Assembly: GCA_916700875.1 (NCBI GenBank)
Contig: CAKAKS010000062.1
Coordinates: 5,422,373 to 5,486,372, forward strand
Length of the DNA stretch: 64,000 nt
From: Sebastes aleutianus
Taxonomy: Eukaryota > Chordata > Actinopteri > Perciformes > Sebastidae
Direction of reading: 5' to 3'
Every line of letters begins with the position of its first letter. Position 1 is the first letter of the stretch. Below the pieces are notes generated by a model. That model had not been told where the DNA came from and ran no database searches. It saw only the letters and a list, made by a program, of their open reading frames with translations. This document shows positions 12,941 through 29,794 of the stretch, piece after piece. The translations under genes and the position numbers were made by a program.

Positions 12941-13230
12941 TTGGACAGATTATTTTCAACTGAAGTGAGGTCTTACATAAAACTTTTGAAAAACAGAAAT
13001 AAACGTAGGAACATAAAAATGTAGGATTGGAGGTTTTGTTAACCTCAGATGTAAATATTTTTCCATTTATATATTTCCGATTGGAATGGCCTGTCAGCTC
13101 ATTCAGAGTTCCCGTTCTGGAAACCCCCCCTCTGGATGGGAGGAAGGGAGGGCGAAGGGAGCAAGGAAGGAAATGAGACGGGGAAGTAGGGGCAAGTGAT
13201 GGGAGCGGAGCTGTGGGTGTGTATCCAGGT

Positions 13231-18217
<4,987 letters not shown>

Positions 18218-18399
18218 GGCTGGAAGCTGGAGAGAGAAGGAACAGTTTACATCAGTTGTCAGTGTTTTCATGCAGTCACTTGTTGATCAAGTACCAGATT
18301 CAGATTCACTGGTTAAAGGGCATTTCAGGAATCAAACCTGGGACCTTTTAGTTATAGACCGTAGTTTGTTCTTTGACAGCTTGAGAAGTTACCTTAGGT

Positions 18400-19081
18400 C
18401 AGTTATTGTCAACTGGTGGCCCGCGGGCCATATATGGCCCACCAAAGCTTCCCATCTGGCCCTCAGACTATTATGGAATTCAGAAATTGGAGAACGAAAA
18501 AAAAATGTGGCGGTATTTAGGTTACCTAGCATGTTTTTGTTCGTATATTGAAGCAAACTCTAAAACAATTGATGGAAATAATTATGAGGAATGATTTACC
18601 AACCCCAAATATGTGCGTTCTATCCGCGGGTACTAAAGATGTTATAAATCTGTCAGCTTATTAGCAAGTAGCCTACACAAACCAGTGCAGGATTATGCGA
18701 GCTGTGCTTACTTTGCTGGTTGTGCACTGAATAGCAGTAGCCTAGGATAAGGTGAAGCTGAAACGATTCCCCATCTTATATGAATCTTATATGCAGATTG
18801 TGTTGTGTCTAAAGTTGCATGCCTTCTGTAACGGTAACGCCCAATATTGTATTCCTTTGCAACAAATGAGGCATACTTGCATGCATACTTGTTGGGAACA
18901 ACTTCAGGCTCTTTGAGAGTAACATTACCTTACCTGACAAACTATTCAACAGGCTTTTCAATCAGGATACTGCATAACAGTTTCAAACCGGTTAAAGACA
19001 ATTCATATTTCCTGCCAATCAGGACTCCATTCTGCAATTATGTTTCTGTTCATTACAGATTTTAACCACCACTCCTCAGTG

Positions 19082-19120
<39 letters not shown>

Positions 19121-19253
19121 GATATATAAATCGATATCTAGATATAGATAAAGAATAATTAATAACATTTTTTGTATTTGAAAGTCCGGCCTCCACAGTG
19201 TCAGCTTAGAAAAACTCTGGCCCTTGGACAAATGCAGCTGAAGACCCCTGGGG
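18400..19253. mobile_element. hAT-like element, intron 1 of atp5mc1
   Basis: The left end reads cagttattgtcaactggtgg, followed by cccgcgggcc. The right end reads gcagctgaagacccctggg, which is the inverted counterpart. The octamer ccttaggt occurs at 18392-18399 and again at 19254-19261, consistent with an 8-bp hAT target duplication. The interior contains an AT microsatellite (19087-19120) and no transposase frame. Confidence 0.75.
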
Positions 19254-20169
19254 CCTTAGGTTCACAGCTCAGGGTCAAAGTACACACACACTCATCTAGG
19301 TACACTTCCAGTGCATACAAGTCTTCCATGTGAAATAAAATGAGAGTTGCAAGATAGATGTCCCAATCAATGAGGGAAATATCTATATAGAGTATACAAA
19401 GGTCAAGTCTAGCAACAAGTTGATCTTGAAGACTAATTCTGGTCTGTTGGTCCTCCTAGTCAGCTCAGTCAGAGGGCTAATCCAATCCAATCGACTACTG
19501 AAAGGATCACCTCTAGATAAACCTGCTAAATATCCACACACACATGCTGCAGAATGAATGGCTTTAACAACACTCCCACCTTCCAGACGCCATTAGCTAA
19601 ACCCTCGAGGACATGTCATGCTTGGAAGTGGAGCTGCAAAGATGTGGAGTCCAGTAAATAATCAATACGTTTAGAGAAAACACCACTACTACTTTAATTC
19701 TCTCCAATTAGTTCGCATGATTGGATCTCCTGTTTGCACCAGGGTTTGTCTGACTGACTGTCCTCGTAGAAGAGGGGAAGCTAAGCTGCTAAGCTAAGCT
19801 AACCAGTCTGCAGACTTGAAGGTCACAAATGAGCCACGGACGGTCACATTGGGCCTGGACAGCAGGCACGGTGCACCCCCTGCTACAATACACCTTAACC
19901 GTGCTGTAGTGCAATGACAAGGGGCGACATGACACCACGGCTCTCCGACAGGGGTGTCCTTGTAGCGGCGGACTGAAGCAGAGCACGGTAGGCCCAGAGT
20001 AGTCAGACATTTTACATCCAAGTGTCTGTAAACCAGCGCAGCTCGGCCGCGCTCTGCTCAGTATCACGACCCGCTGCATACACCAGCACCAGCACCAACA
20101 TTACAACCTACAGCATTTACAACACGGACCACAAAGTGAGCACACATTAAGTGTAGAAGGCAAATATTA

Positions 20170-20270
20170 CCGGTTTGTTACGGCCTTTCGGAGGGTCCTG
20201 GATTACTCTCGCACACACAGCGGCAGTCAATGAGTGTAGGATGAGATGAGCTGTCACCTTGTTATTTATA
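20170..20270 (-). promoter_or_regulatory. atp5mc1 core promoter and non-coding exon 1
   Basis: On the minus strand a TATAAATA element lies at 20263-20270. Roughly 30 bp further on is the expected start site. The exon then ends with aacaaaccg before a gtaata donor near 20170, which would splice to the acceptor just upstream of the ATG exon at 18219. The exon assignment is inferred from these signals and the absence of an upstream ATG exon. Confidence 0.6.
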
Positions 20271-20298
20271 AGCGCAGCGTCTTACGTCCTAAACGCCC

Positions 20299-20534
20299 AT
20301 TGGTCAGTCAGAAGCCTCCTTCGTTCATGATTGGCTCATCACCATGTGACGTCCATCACTCTAGCCTATCGGATAGAGCTTTATTGAAGCACAATGTTTT
20401 TGATTGGATGGGAGGTTTAAAGAGGCGGGACTTGAGGAACTTTCATTAATTTGATTGGACGGTGTTGCCGGGAAAGACGAGTTTACTAGGGAGCAACCTT
20501 TCAAAGCACATCCAGTGTCCTATGTACCTATTGG
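20299..20534 (-). promoter_or_regulatory. Cluster of five inverted CCAAT boxes
   Basis: ATTGG on the plus strand, so CCAAT on the minus strand, occurs at 20299-20303, 20330-20334, 20403-20407, 20454-20458 and 20530-20534. These are upstream of the atp5mc1 TATA element. Spaced CCAAT boxes are the classic signature of NF-Y control of housekeeping promoters. A tgacgtcc CRE-like site lies near 20346. Confidence 0.65.
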
Positions 20535-20539
20535 TTAGT

Positions 20540-21665
20540 CTATGGGAAGTCCCGCCTTCTTATTAGCTTTTTTTTTTTTTTTTTTAATTAGTAACAAAAT
20601 ATAGGTAAAATAGCAATATGTACATTCAAAACTGTTCATGCCAGGAGTACAATAAAAAAATACATGAGTAAATAAGAAAATATAATAAACAGTAGAGAGA
20701 TATACATCTATATAGAGACAACAAATACAAAATAATTTCTCATCTGTCCATAAGAAATTTATCAAAACACATAGCCGGTTCTGGTTGCCTTCTTATTCTT
20801 AATGTTTTTAATTGTAGTACCATACTGCCGCAGTTCTGATAAAAACTGTTCAAAATTGGGCCTTTTTATTAGCTCCTCAGCTCTAGGTCCTCTTGCCAGA
20901 TGTCAATGCCACAATTTGGGGTATCCATGAAGGGTATCCATAAAGTTAGAAACGGGTTTGCATTAAACAATATCTACACAATTCTGTAAAGCACTGATAA
21001 AACATTGTTTTGTTTCATCCACAATTAGCTTCACTTGACAACATGTAATAGGACTAATGATTTCATGAGAACATGCATTAGAAACTACTAAACACAAACT
21101 ACTTGAAACTAATTTCAAGTAGACCTAGACAAAAAAAAAACATTTCATTAAGGATTTCATTACTAGAGTAGAAAATATCTATCTATGTCTTCCTATAATA
21201 TAAAAGAGACACATTTTAAGACTATGAAAGGCTAAATTTCACAAAGAAAATTTGAGTGCTCATAGCTAAAATTTTGGAGTTGAAACATTTTTAAATATTT
21301 GAAACTGTTAATAATTTTTTTCCGAAAACTTGGACTATGAGTATTCGTTGACGTCCCTTTAATGACTAAATTGTAACAACGATGTAAATGAAAAAAAAAT
21401 ACTGACAACAAACATTATATCAAAATCTCTGTTCATGGGGAATAGGAATCGTAGAGCATTCTGGGGCGCTGCCACCATTTTTGGAGGATAGCGTACGTAC
21501 CTACGGTAGCTGTCATTATCTATCACCGGTCTATTCATCTGTCAATCGGTCCTCATAAGAAACGTACAAAGTGTGCGAAAGACACATGCCCATATAAAGT
21601 GAAGCTGCAGCAGAGAAGAAATATTACAAAATTGAAGTTAATTAATATATTGATCCTTATAAATT
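20540..21665. other. Intergenic, AT-rich
   Basis: No gene was seen. There is a poly-T tract at 20568-20586 and generic AT-rich sequence. Human CALCOCO2 lies on this side of ATP5MC1; nothing resembling it was recognised here. Confidence 0.45.
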
Positions 21666-21669
21666 AGGA

Positions 21670-21945
21670 AGGCGGCACAGTGATGCAGTGGTTATACTGT
21701 TGCCTCAGAGCAAGAGGGTTCCTTGGGTCCTTCTGTGTGGTGTTTGCATGTTCTCCCCGTGTTAGCGTGGGTTTTCTCCGGGATGACCGGTTTCCTCCCA
21801 CAGTCCAAAGACATGCAGGTTAGGTTCATTGTTGACTCTAAATGTCCCGTGGGTGTGAATGTGAGCGTGAACGGTTGTCTGTCTCTATGTGTCAGCCCTG
21901 TGATAGGCTGGCGACCTGTCCAGGGCAGGCCAGCCATTAGGAATT
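21670..21945 (+). repeat. ggcggcacagtg-type dispersed repeat
   Basis: This is a copy of the widespread vertebrate/fish repeat that starts ggcggcacagtgatgcagtg. It contains tttgcatgttctccccgtgt, tttcctcccacagtccaaag and acatgcaggttaggtt, and ends near ggcgacctgtccaggg. It gives spurious open frames on both strands. Confidence 0.85.
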
Positions 21946-22439
21946 ATGGGCAGGGGGACAGACTTTCCAAATTGGGCCCCTCATCCACCCCTCATCCAGG
22001 TTCATATGATACCAGTATCTACACTCTAGCTTTAAGACTGAGCCCGCGACAGCAGGTTTTATAGTCTGCCTATAGCTGCTCATCTTTGTACGACCAGCTT
22101 CGCCTGTCATACCTGGTGCTTCTCCAGAAATTGTTCATTGCCTCTCTGATCCTTTCATTTTCTAGTTCTCTCTGTACCCTGGCTTTTATTTATTTTTAAT
22201 TTATTTTTATACAGCTGCCTCCTGGCCTTGGCCCAGCAGTGTTTCAGTGTGTCGTCTCCTTGTTAAGTGACATCATGTTTCTGCGTTGTTTGACTTGAAT
22301 GAGTCCTTCAGAAAGCTGCAGGATGTCTTCAGCTCTGCTGCTTTCTTTATTCATATCAACTCATATTTTGTGGCTCTGTCGGCTCATGTTACAGTCTCTG
22401 CCTTTATTTTGAAATTGATCTCACAATAACTTAACATCT

Positions 22440-22700
22440 CATAGTTAGTACTTGATATCTCATAATTAGTATTTAATATCTAAGTAAAATTCTTAAAAAT
22501 AAGAACACTACTTAATTATGAAAATTTGCAAAATCCTTTATTACAACATTAAGTGAAATTCTTATGAAATAAGCAAAAACCTTCATTAGAAAAAAAGTAG
22601 TCAAAGTAAAATCCTCAATTATACATTTTCCTTATGTACAAAATTAAGCAAAATTTTAATGAAATGCGAAAATTCCTTCATCACACTATAAGCTGTTAGT
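22440..22700. repeat. Degenerate AT-rich minisatellite (locus 1)
   Basis: The sequence cycles through variants of a unit of roughly 40-50 bp built from ttacaaaattaagtaaaatt, cttatgaaataagcaaaa and ccttcatta. The same unit recurs at 24350-24700, on the other side of the 3' end of the SRCR receptor relic. Confidence 0.6.
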
Positions 22701-23799
22701 ACTCTTTTATTTTTGCTCCCATTTGTTTTATTATGGTTATTCTTTTAGCTAAATGTGCTCCTGCTTCCAAAATCTTGCCCACAACAATAAATGAGCCATG
22801 TGAACCACAGGGGAGCGCCAAAGTGAGGTCATAAAATTCATGTCTCACTAACAAGATGAAACTGGTGTCAAAACAGCCTCTGATTTTTAATACTCTACTT
22901 TGTTTGCTAGCTACATGACTTTGATTCATTCATTATGTATTTTTGAATCACAAACCCCAACAGCTTGTCAACCCTGGATGTGCTCCAGATCTACAGATCC
23001 AACAGTAAGTTGCTCTGTGACATCTTTTTCCTCTTATCTCAGGATTTAATTCTTCAATTGTCTTCAAATTTGATTGGTAATACAGAGTTTGGAGAATATA
23101 TATCAATGTTTCACATTTATTTTAATTTAATAAATAGCATTGTTCCCGATCAGCCTAGGTTGATGTCTTTGGTTTCAAATTGCGCCGGCTGCTTGGACTC
23201 CGGTATTCCTGCTTACAAGCCTAGTTTTCAATGACACTTTATGTTTGTGAGGTGTTTTTAGAGATTTACGTCTTCAGTAGGAACCAATGGGCTACATACG
23301 TTGGTTTTCATGTTGACATTAAGACAAATATAGTATATAATGTAATAGAATAAATCCAGCCTTTTTGTTTAAAGAGAACATTCATATAAAATGAGCTGAG
23401 GCTGGGTTGTGTGTTATAAATCCATCTGGATGTGAGATGAGCGCCTTGGAGGTGCTACTCTCCTCCCTGAGCTCCTTCCTCTTCAGTCGGCCCTCCTTCA
23501 ACTGCAGGAACACCCAGGTTATGATAATCCAGCTCAGTGTTCTCCCTTCAGCCCGGCTTCTGCCCCCTGGTGGCCTGGAGACACATGATAGCACACAGAT
23601 GTGACTTCCTGCATCACTTCTCTTTCTTCACTTCAATAAACACAGACTGAGTGCTTCATGTCAGTCAGTGGTATGAACAACAGACGTGTGTCAGTACCTT
23701 ACAGTAGAAGTAAAGGCCAATGTTCGCCAACAGCAGAATCAGCGGCAAGACGATCGCTCTGATGATAAGAGGCTTTGGATCTGATCAAACACATGGACA

Positions 23800-23832
23800 G
23801 TCATCACATCACATCACATCACATCACATCAT
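23800..23832. repeat. (CATCA)n short tandem repeat
   Basis: Six or so tandem catca/acatc units in the intron between the Ig and transmembrane exons of the SRCR relic. Confidence 0.85.
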
Positions 23833-24349
23833 GAGTCCAACAGCTCCCATTAAACACAAACTGTAGTGACCTGAAATCTAAAAATCACTTCTTGATTCTT
23901 CTTTACGTGAATCCAGGCTCTGAGGATGGAGATTGTTCTTTGTTGTACAGATTATAAAGTCCTCTGAGATTAATCTGTAGAAATACAACTGACGTGACTT
24001 TAGTGAGACTTTTATATGTTTATAACCAAACATGCTCTGTCCTACAGTAGATTGTTTGCCTTATTTATTATTTATACACTTTGTATAAGTTTGGTTACTA
24101 TATGACATGTGTAACACAATGACAGTAGTCACCGTGTCATTCCAGAAACAACAACATTCATGGACGTATTATGACTGAATATGTCATAACCCTTAAAGTA
24201 CTTTGCTAAAGTAGTACTAGTACTACATTTCTCTCTGTTATTGGTTGTGAGCAGACGTCCTAAAGTGACGCCATCTCCACGTAGAATAAACCTCTAATTT
24301 GTATTCATGTTTTAATCTCTATGATCTCTGAAGGCTTCGACAAAATGTA

Positions 24350-24700
24350 TCAAACTTCTTAAATGCAAAAATAAGGAAAATTATTACGAAATAAAAAAAA
24401 CGTAATTACAAAATTAAGTACAATTCTTATGTAATAAGCAAAATCCTTCATTACAAATTAAGTAAAATCCTTAATAATAAAAAAAAGCAAAATTCTTAAT
24501 GACAAAATCACGTTAATTCATGAAGTATAAAAATATGCAAACTTCTTACGAAATAAGAAAATTCCTTAAGTACAAAATTAAATACAATTTTTATGAAATA
24601 AGAAAATTCCTTAAGTACAAAATTAAGTAAAATTCTTATGAAATAAGCAAAGTCCTTAATTATGAAAATAATTAAAATCCTTCATTACAGAATGAAAGCT
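24350..24700. repeat. Degenerate AT-rich minisatellite (locus 2)
   Basis: Same unit family as 22440-22700 (aagtaaaattcttatgaaat, aagcaaaatccttaattac). Here it lies in the intron between the Ig and transmembrane exons. Individual units have diverged by point changes and small indels. Confidence 0.65.
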
Positions 24701-25259
24701 TCTCTGTTGTCAACTGATCATTTTCACTCCGTTCGGACCAATCACATTTTCCAAACCTGCATGTAAACAGTCATCTTACCTGCGACGGTGAGAGAGATCA
24801 GACGGCTCTCAGAGAAGAAGTCATGAGAAAAAACATATACGTGATAAACACAGCTGTAGCTTCCTTGGTGGGCGGGCTCTGCAGCAGGAAACAGGAAGTG
24901 GGCGGAGTGATTGACAGCTGGCTTGGTGTAGTTGAGTGGTGAAGTGGAGGAGGTGAAGTTGAGCCGGAAGGAGCCTCCTGGGTACTGTGGCTGGATGGAT
25001 CAGCTGATGGTGAAGGTGGAGCCCCTGAACACCTGAAACCCCTGCTGCTGGGCCTTGGAGACCTCGTCCACGGAGGAGGACGCAGAGATGATGGGCTGAA
25101 GCAGCAGGTCTGTAAACGCGGAGAGATGATTGGCTGAGAGCTGGGTTATGTTCAGTCTGAAAACAGTGTGCACTGGTTTGCTAAGGTTTCTGGGTTGAAC
25201 GGCGTGTTTCCTCGAAATGGTGCCCAACAGGCTTTGAGGTGCTTTTCCTCTCATCTGGT

Positions 25260-26215
25260 GGGTGTGTCAGAGATGTTACCCAATCAGCAGTGACGTGCAC
25301 AAACCCTGGCGTATGATAAAGGCAGTGCATCTGCGTAGCACAACAGAGTGTTCATTGCACCACCGTGTCCATTTAAACTTTTTGCTATGTTTTGTTGATC
25401 CTCCGTTCAACAAAATGGACCTGATTTTGTGCCTCCTCGTCTCCTCGACCCTCGATGCTCCGGCTTGTGATCCGGAAATCGATCTCAGCGCTCCATCTTG
25501 TAGGACGTCCCAATTTCTAAAATGCATCTGGAGGAGTGAGGAGGCTTGCTGAAGGAGCTATAAGCGACGATACATCTGTGTATACTTTGCGTAAGTCTTC
25601 TTGGCACCCGTGTTTTAAAAAAACAAACATTTTTTTAACAATTTTATTGAGGCAGTTATCAAGTTTAAAACACTTGTGTATACATCTCGAGTCTAACATT
25701 ACAAACACGCCAGGGGGACTAAAAGTTGTAATAAAAAAGATTAAAAAAATCAAAGTTAGATAAATATCTTGTAAAGCTTACAGTGGTTTATATGTTTTAA
25801 CCACTTTTTTGTTTGTACATTCAGATATAGAGGAAATATATTGTCTGACATAGTCATGAAGAATATCGATTTGTTAATATAGAATTTAGTTAAAATAACA
25901 CGCAAATGGATGAAATAGAACTGTGAACAGAAACTGTCGTTTTGATTAGTCACAATGACGTTATAGATATCTGGAATAAGATCCCAATATAATTACGACT
26001 ACTCAAAATGTAGTTGTAGATATCTCTAATGTTAATTCTGGATAGTCAAGCTTAGCTATTAAATGTTAAAACAGCTTGCCATACACTTCTCTACACTTTA
26101 GGATGTCATTGTCCTGGATAACTTTACAGTTCAGTCCAATGTAAACCACCGACTATCACTGTGACGGAGGAAGGAACATACTGGAAACATTACTGTCATA
26201 GATGATGTCACTGAT
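25260..26215. other. Intron between Ig and SRCR 2 exons
   Basis: This is the intron between the Ig exon and the second SRCR exon of the receptor relic. Open frames here have no domain resemblance. The sequence is AT-rich after 25600. Confidence 0.5.
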
Positions 26216-27559
26216 GGACTTACCTGAGCAGGTGAGATTCAGGATGGAGTCAGAGGTATCTGATGTTGCACACCTCAGAGCAGATCCACAGAACACAGTC
26301 AGTCCAGATCCTCCACACAGATCTGAATGAGGACTCCTTTCTCTCTTCTACAGAAACAGCAGAGCCACAGTCCAACTCTCTGCAGGCAGCATCTGCTTCC
26401 TTCAGGGTCCAGTCAGAGTCAGAGTAATAGTTAACATCACTCACTGGTCTCCAGTCTCCCTGATGTTTCAGCTCCAGTGTTCCTGCACAGCGACTGTCTC
26501 CTCCCACCAACCTGACAGGCTCTGAACAGAAACAAGAGAGTCATCAGTAAAAGAATAAAGTGAGTTTCATTAGAACAGAAATGAACCAGATCAGAGCTCC
26601 TCTTCTACCTGAGCAGGTGAGTCCAACAGCTTTGCCAGGTGAGCAGGTGTTTCTCTCTGAGCCTGAGCTTCTACAGTCCAGGGGAGCAGACTCATTTCCT
26701 CCACACTGGAACTCTTTGATCCACATTGGATCCTCTACTTCTCCATAGAGCGCCCCCTGGAGGACTGAAGGAGCCCCACAGCCAAGCTCCCTACAGACCA
26801 CCTCTGCATCCTGCTGGTCAAAGTCAGCTTCACACACTGAGGACCACCACTGGTTAGACTGGTTAGACTTCACCTCCAGTCTGCCTGAGCACAGACTAGT
26901 CCCATTCACCAGCCTGACAAAGTCTGGAGAGATAAAATAGAGAGAGATAAAAGACACCCGACACGAAATAAAAAGATGTTATGAAACAACAATTCTAAAA
27001 TGAGTTCATCATCAGGACACATCTTTTCACTGCTCATTGACAGTGACTTACTGGAGAAGTTTAGAGCTGTCCATGCCATCGATTAGCTAAGTTAGCTCAA
27101 AACAAAAATATCAAAAGCCAAAAGAACAAAAACATATCATTTTTATTCAGACTGGGAGAAGGATTATCTTTTTGTTTCTTCAAATTCTAACTCTGTCTGT
27201 CTTATCTGCAATGTGAGCATGGCTTTACGAAAGAAGGTCAATTTGGAGCAGCATTTCAAAACGGTGCACTAATAGTTGGACGCCGAATAAAGAAGCATCA
27301 GATGAAGGCTCAAGAGGGATAGAGCCACCTGAAAGACTGTATTATATACAGATTCCCAATATGTAGTTAGGGAGGGACAGGACTAAAACGTATTAATTAG
27401 ATATGCAGGGTTTCTGTGGCAGTGGATACATGTTGGATCAATATTTGGTTTGACTCTGGGCAATCACCTGTTCCAGTGTGCCCTGTGGATCATTTTGCAC
27501 TGAATCAGCCCATGCCTGGCACAAATAGAAGAGTGGTGGTCCGAATCTAGCATAGCCTC

Positions 27560-27823
27560 CCAGGTCAAATCATCTTTGCCCTCACCTATTTCCTGAGACC
27601 AGGCTGTTCTTAACTTATCAGTTATAGCCTTTGTTGATTGATTTCCAATAATAAATATATACATACATTTGCATAAGGCAGCATATTTGCCCACTCCCAT
27701 GTTGACAAGAGTATTAAATACTTGATAAATCTTTCTTTGAGGTACATTTTGAAAAGATAAAAAATGTGCCATTAATTTGTGATCAATCTTGATTAACTAT
27801 TTTAACTGATTGACAGCCCTACT
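27560..27823. repeat. Dispersed repeat ending ttgacagccct
   Basis: This copy contains acatacatttgcataa, tgcccactcccatgtt and the terminus attgacagccct. The same blocks occur at 61640-61815 and, inverted, at 31375-31510, with a shorter piece at 52150-52245. The tagggctgtcaa/ttgacagccct ends form inverted repeats, which suggests a non-autonomous DNA transposon. Its spurious open frames look alike between copies because the DNA is repeated. Confidence 0.7.
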
Positions 27824-27839
27824 TATAACTTTAATGTTA

Positions 27840-28345
27840 CTACGATCTCCCACATCCATTGGGCCCATGGAGCATTCGCAGTAGCGTCCGCTCGGTCACA
27901 TGGCTCGGTCATGGAGTCACAGCCGTCATGCTGTCGTCGCGGCTTGCTAACTCCGCCTCCCAGCCCTCCGTCCAGCCTTGGTCTAGGTCTCATTCACATG
28001 AATGGAGGAAAGGAAATAACTCTGGATTCAGCTATTAGTGCAACAACTTTTAGGACCTAATTATTTAAATAACGGCTATTCAAGTGTTCGCACTGGGAAG
28101 TTGATTCACCTAAAAAAAATGATCCGCTGAGTTACAGACGTCTCTTTCCCAATGTAAGTCTATGGGAAAAAGTCTATTTGGGCCCAATTGCATCACGTGA
28201 CGGACACGGAAGTTGTTGTATGGAAATTTGCATCAACGACCCGCGCTCTTCCTGAGGGCTTGGTACAGTGGGAGAGTAGAACTTCCACATCAAAATACCC
28301 CTTGCAGTCTATGGAGTCTCTCCTGCTGCTCCCTCCCTATACGCT
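27840..28345 (+). repeat. Dispersed repeat, inverted partner of 36.3-36.76 kb
   Basis: Shared blocks with the reverse complement of 36290-36760 include caagtgttcgcactgggaag, tgatccgctgagttacagac and atcacgtgacggacacggaa. The two copies lie about 8.4 kb apart in inverted orientation. It is non-coding. Confidence 0.8.
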
Positions 28346-28349
28346 GTGG

Positions 28350-29790
28350 GCCAGAGGTGGTTGGCTCAAGACAATTTTTATCTATATAGTGCCAAATCAT
28401 AACAGAAGTTAGTTATTGCACGACACTTTTCATAGAGCAAGTCGTCGTATGGCTAATTGCAGGTTCAGCAACATCTTTTAATGGTCTCTGTCAGCCAGTT
28501 GTTAGCTGACAGGCTGTAGGTCTTTCCTTAGTCAAATGTGGTTAGCCATTCAGACAAGCACCTGCTGGATCTTATGCCTCAAGTCCTGCTGTAATGAACC
28601 CTGTCTGACATGTAACGCTCGCTGGCAAATTCCTCCCTGAAGGTTTGAAAATATAAAAAGTCTTAAGTAGCCTATTAGTGCTTTCTGTTCAGCTGCTGTC
28701 TTATATTCAGTTTGACATAAAGGCAAATGTAACTTTTCTTATAAATTGTTAAAATAAGATAAGATATGATAGAAGTTTATTAATACCGAAGGAAATTCTT
28801 GTGCCAGATATTGCTCAAAATTCAAGTGTTCAAGTGTATAAAATAAAAAGTACTATTGCTAGCACCAGTGCCAAATAGAATAACAATTAAGTAAGATACA
28901 TTTAGTAAAATGAGTAGGATAAGTAAAATAAAAAAGGTAAAGTAAGCTAAAAAACAGAAAAGGAAGTCATATTGCATGTGATGAGAAAAGAAGTAATATT
29001 GCATATCATGGACATTAATATTGCACACAATGAACAGTGATTTTACACATGAGAATGGAAAAAGTAGTATTACACATGATATTGATATTATTTTTATTCT
29101 CAGTGTCCGGTGTTTTCAGTTGTCCTTCCTGCAGATGGGGGAGGAGTTATGTATTCTGATGGACACTAGTAGGAAAGACCTCCTGTTGCTTCAACCATTA
29201 AAAGAGAACAAACTAATTATTTGCTAACCTGAAGCTGCAGTTGAATAGATGACTGCACTTCTCTTCATATAGCGACGTCTGAATCAACGAAATTCAATTT
29301 TTTTATTATTTTTTTTAGATATCAGCCATAAATATAAACATCCATAAAATCACATGATTTCTGCCATGACCAAAAAACAAGAGAATCAGTTGAATCTTGT
29401 AATGGAAATTCTGTCAATTTCCCTAGATGAGTCCTAATGAACGTTGAAATACAGATCTCAAACAGATGAAATGTCTTTGTTGTATATTCTGCAGAAGAGC
29501 GCGCTGAAGGAGGAAATTACGTGATTATGTGATTATATAGAAATCTACAACAGGGAGTGTGGGAAACAGAGTTGTTTTACACAGATAAGGAGTTTTCAGA
29601 CAGTGTCTCAGTGAAAGTCAACACTCAATACTTGTCCACTACACGAGACAAAGAGCACACATTAGACAGAGTAGACTTTCCACTGTTGCACAAAGAGACA
29701 TCGCTACATACATAGTCATTTTCCATTACATTTCCACTTAAAACCTCTTCCCCCTGTATGTGTTTGAGAGTGCATTTGTTTGTGCATCCT
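28350..29790. other. Intergenic, nothing recognised
   Basis: AT-rich sequence with short open frames only. Around 28740-28990 there are runs of taaaataagta-like simple sequence. No gene signature was seen. Confidence 0.5.
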
Positions 29791-29794
29791 ATTA

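Larger units (their letters stand above)
23455..26923 (-). pseudogene. SRCR-SRCR-Ig membrane receptor relic
   Basis: A former type I membrane receptor of the teleost SRCR-Ig type (often annotated DMBT1-like or WC1/CD163-like). Exons on the minus strand: 26609-26923 (SRCR 1, VRLVNGTSLCSGRLEV ... CRELGCG ... CSG), 26224-26521 (SRCR 2, LVGGDSRCAGTLEL ... CRELDCGSAV), 24780-25109 (Ig-like, ending in QGSYSCVYHVYVFSH), 23698-23780 (transmembrane, IVLPLILLLANIGLYFY) and 23455-23571 (tail, ELDYHNLGVPAVEGG). Splice phases fit throughout. Three lesions are seen. SRCR 2 is 298 nt and changes frame after WTDCV, so SALRCATSDTSD appears only in the next frame. TGA at 25000-25002 sits where the Ig cysteine is expected after STFTIS. 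TGA at 23548-23550 in the tail probably came from CGA. No signal-peptide exon was found. SRCR receptors bind microbial or host ligands in related genes; this copy is unlikely to make a full receptor. Confidence 0.85.

Noticed and set aside
21692..22064. Open frames on both strands over 21.7-22.06 kb
   Set aside because: They are translations of the ggcggcacagtg-type dispersed repeat.
25000..25002. Selenoprotein reading of the SRCR-Ig TGA
   Set aside because: The residue should form the structural Ig disulphide, no SECIS was recognised, and the gene has two further breaks.
27464..27772. 102-codon minus-strand frame similar to one at 61425-61730
   Set aside because: The similarity is due to copies of one DNA repeat ending ttgacagccct; translations contain no domain and differ at the ends.
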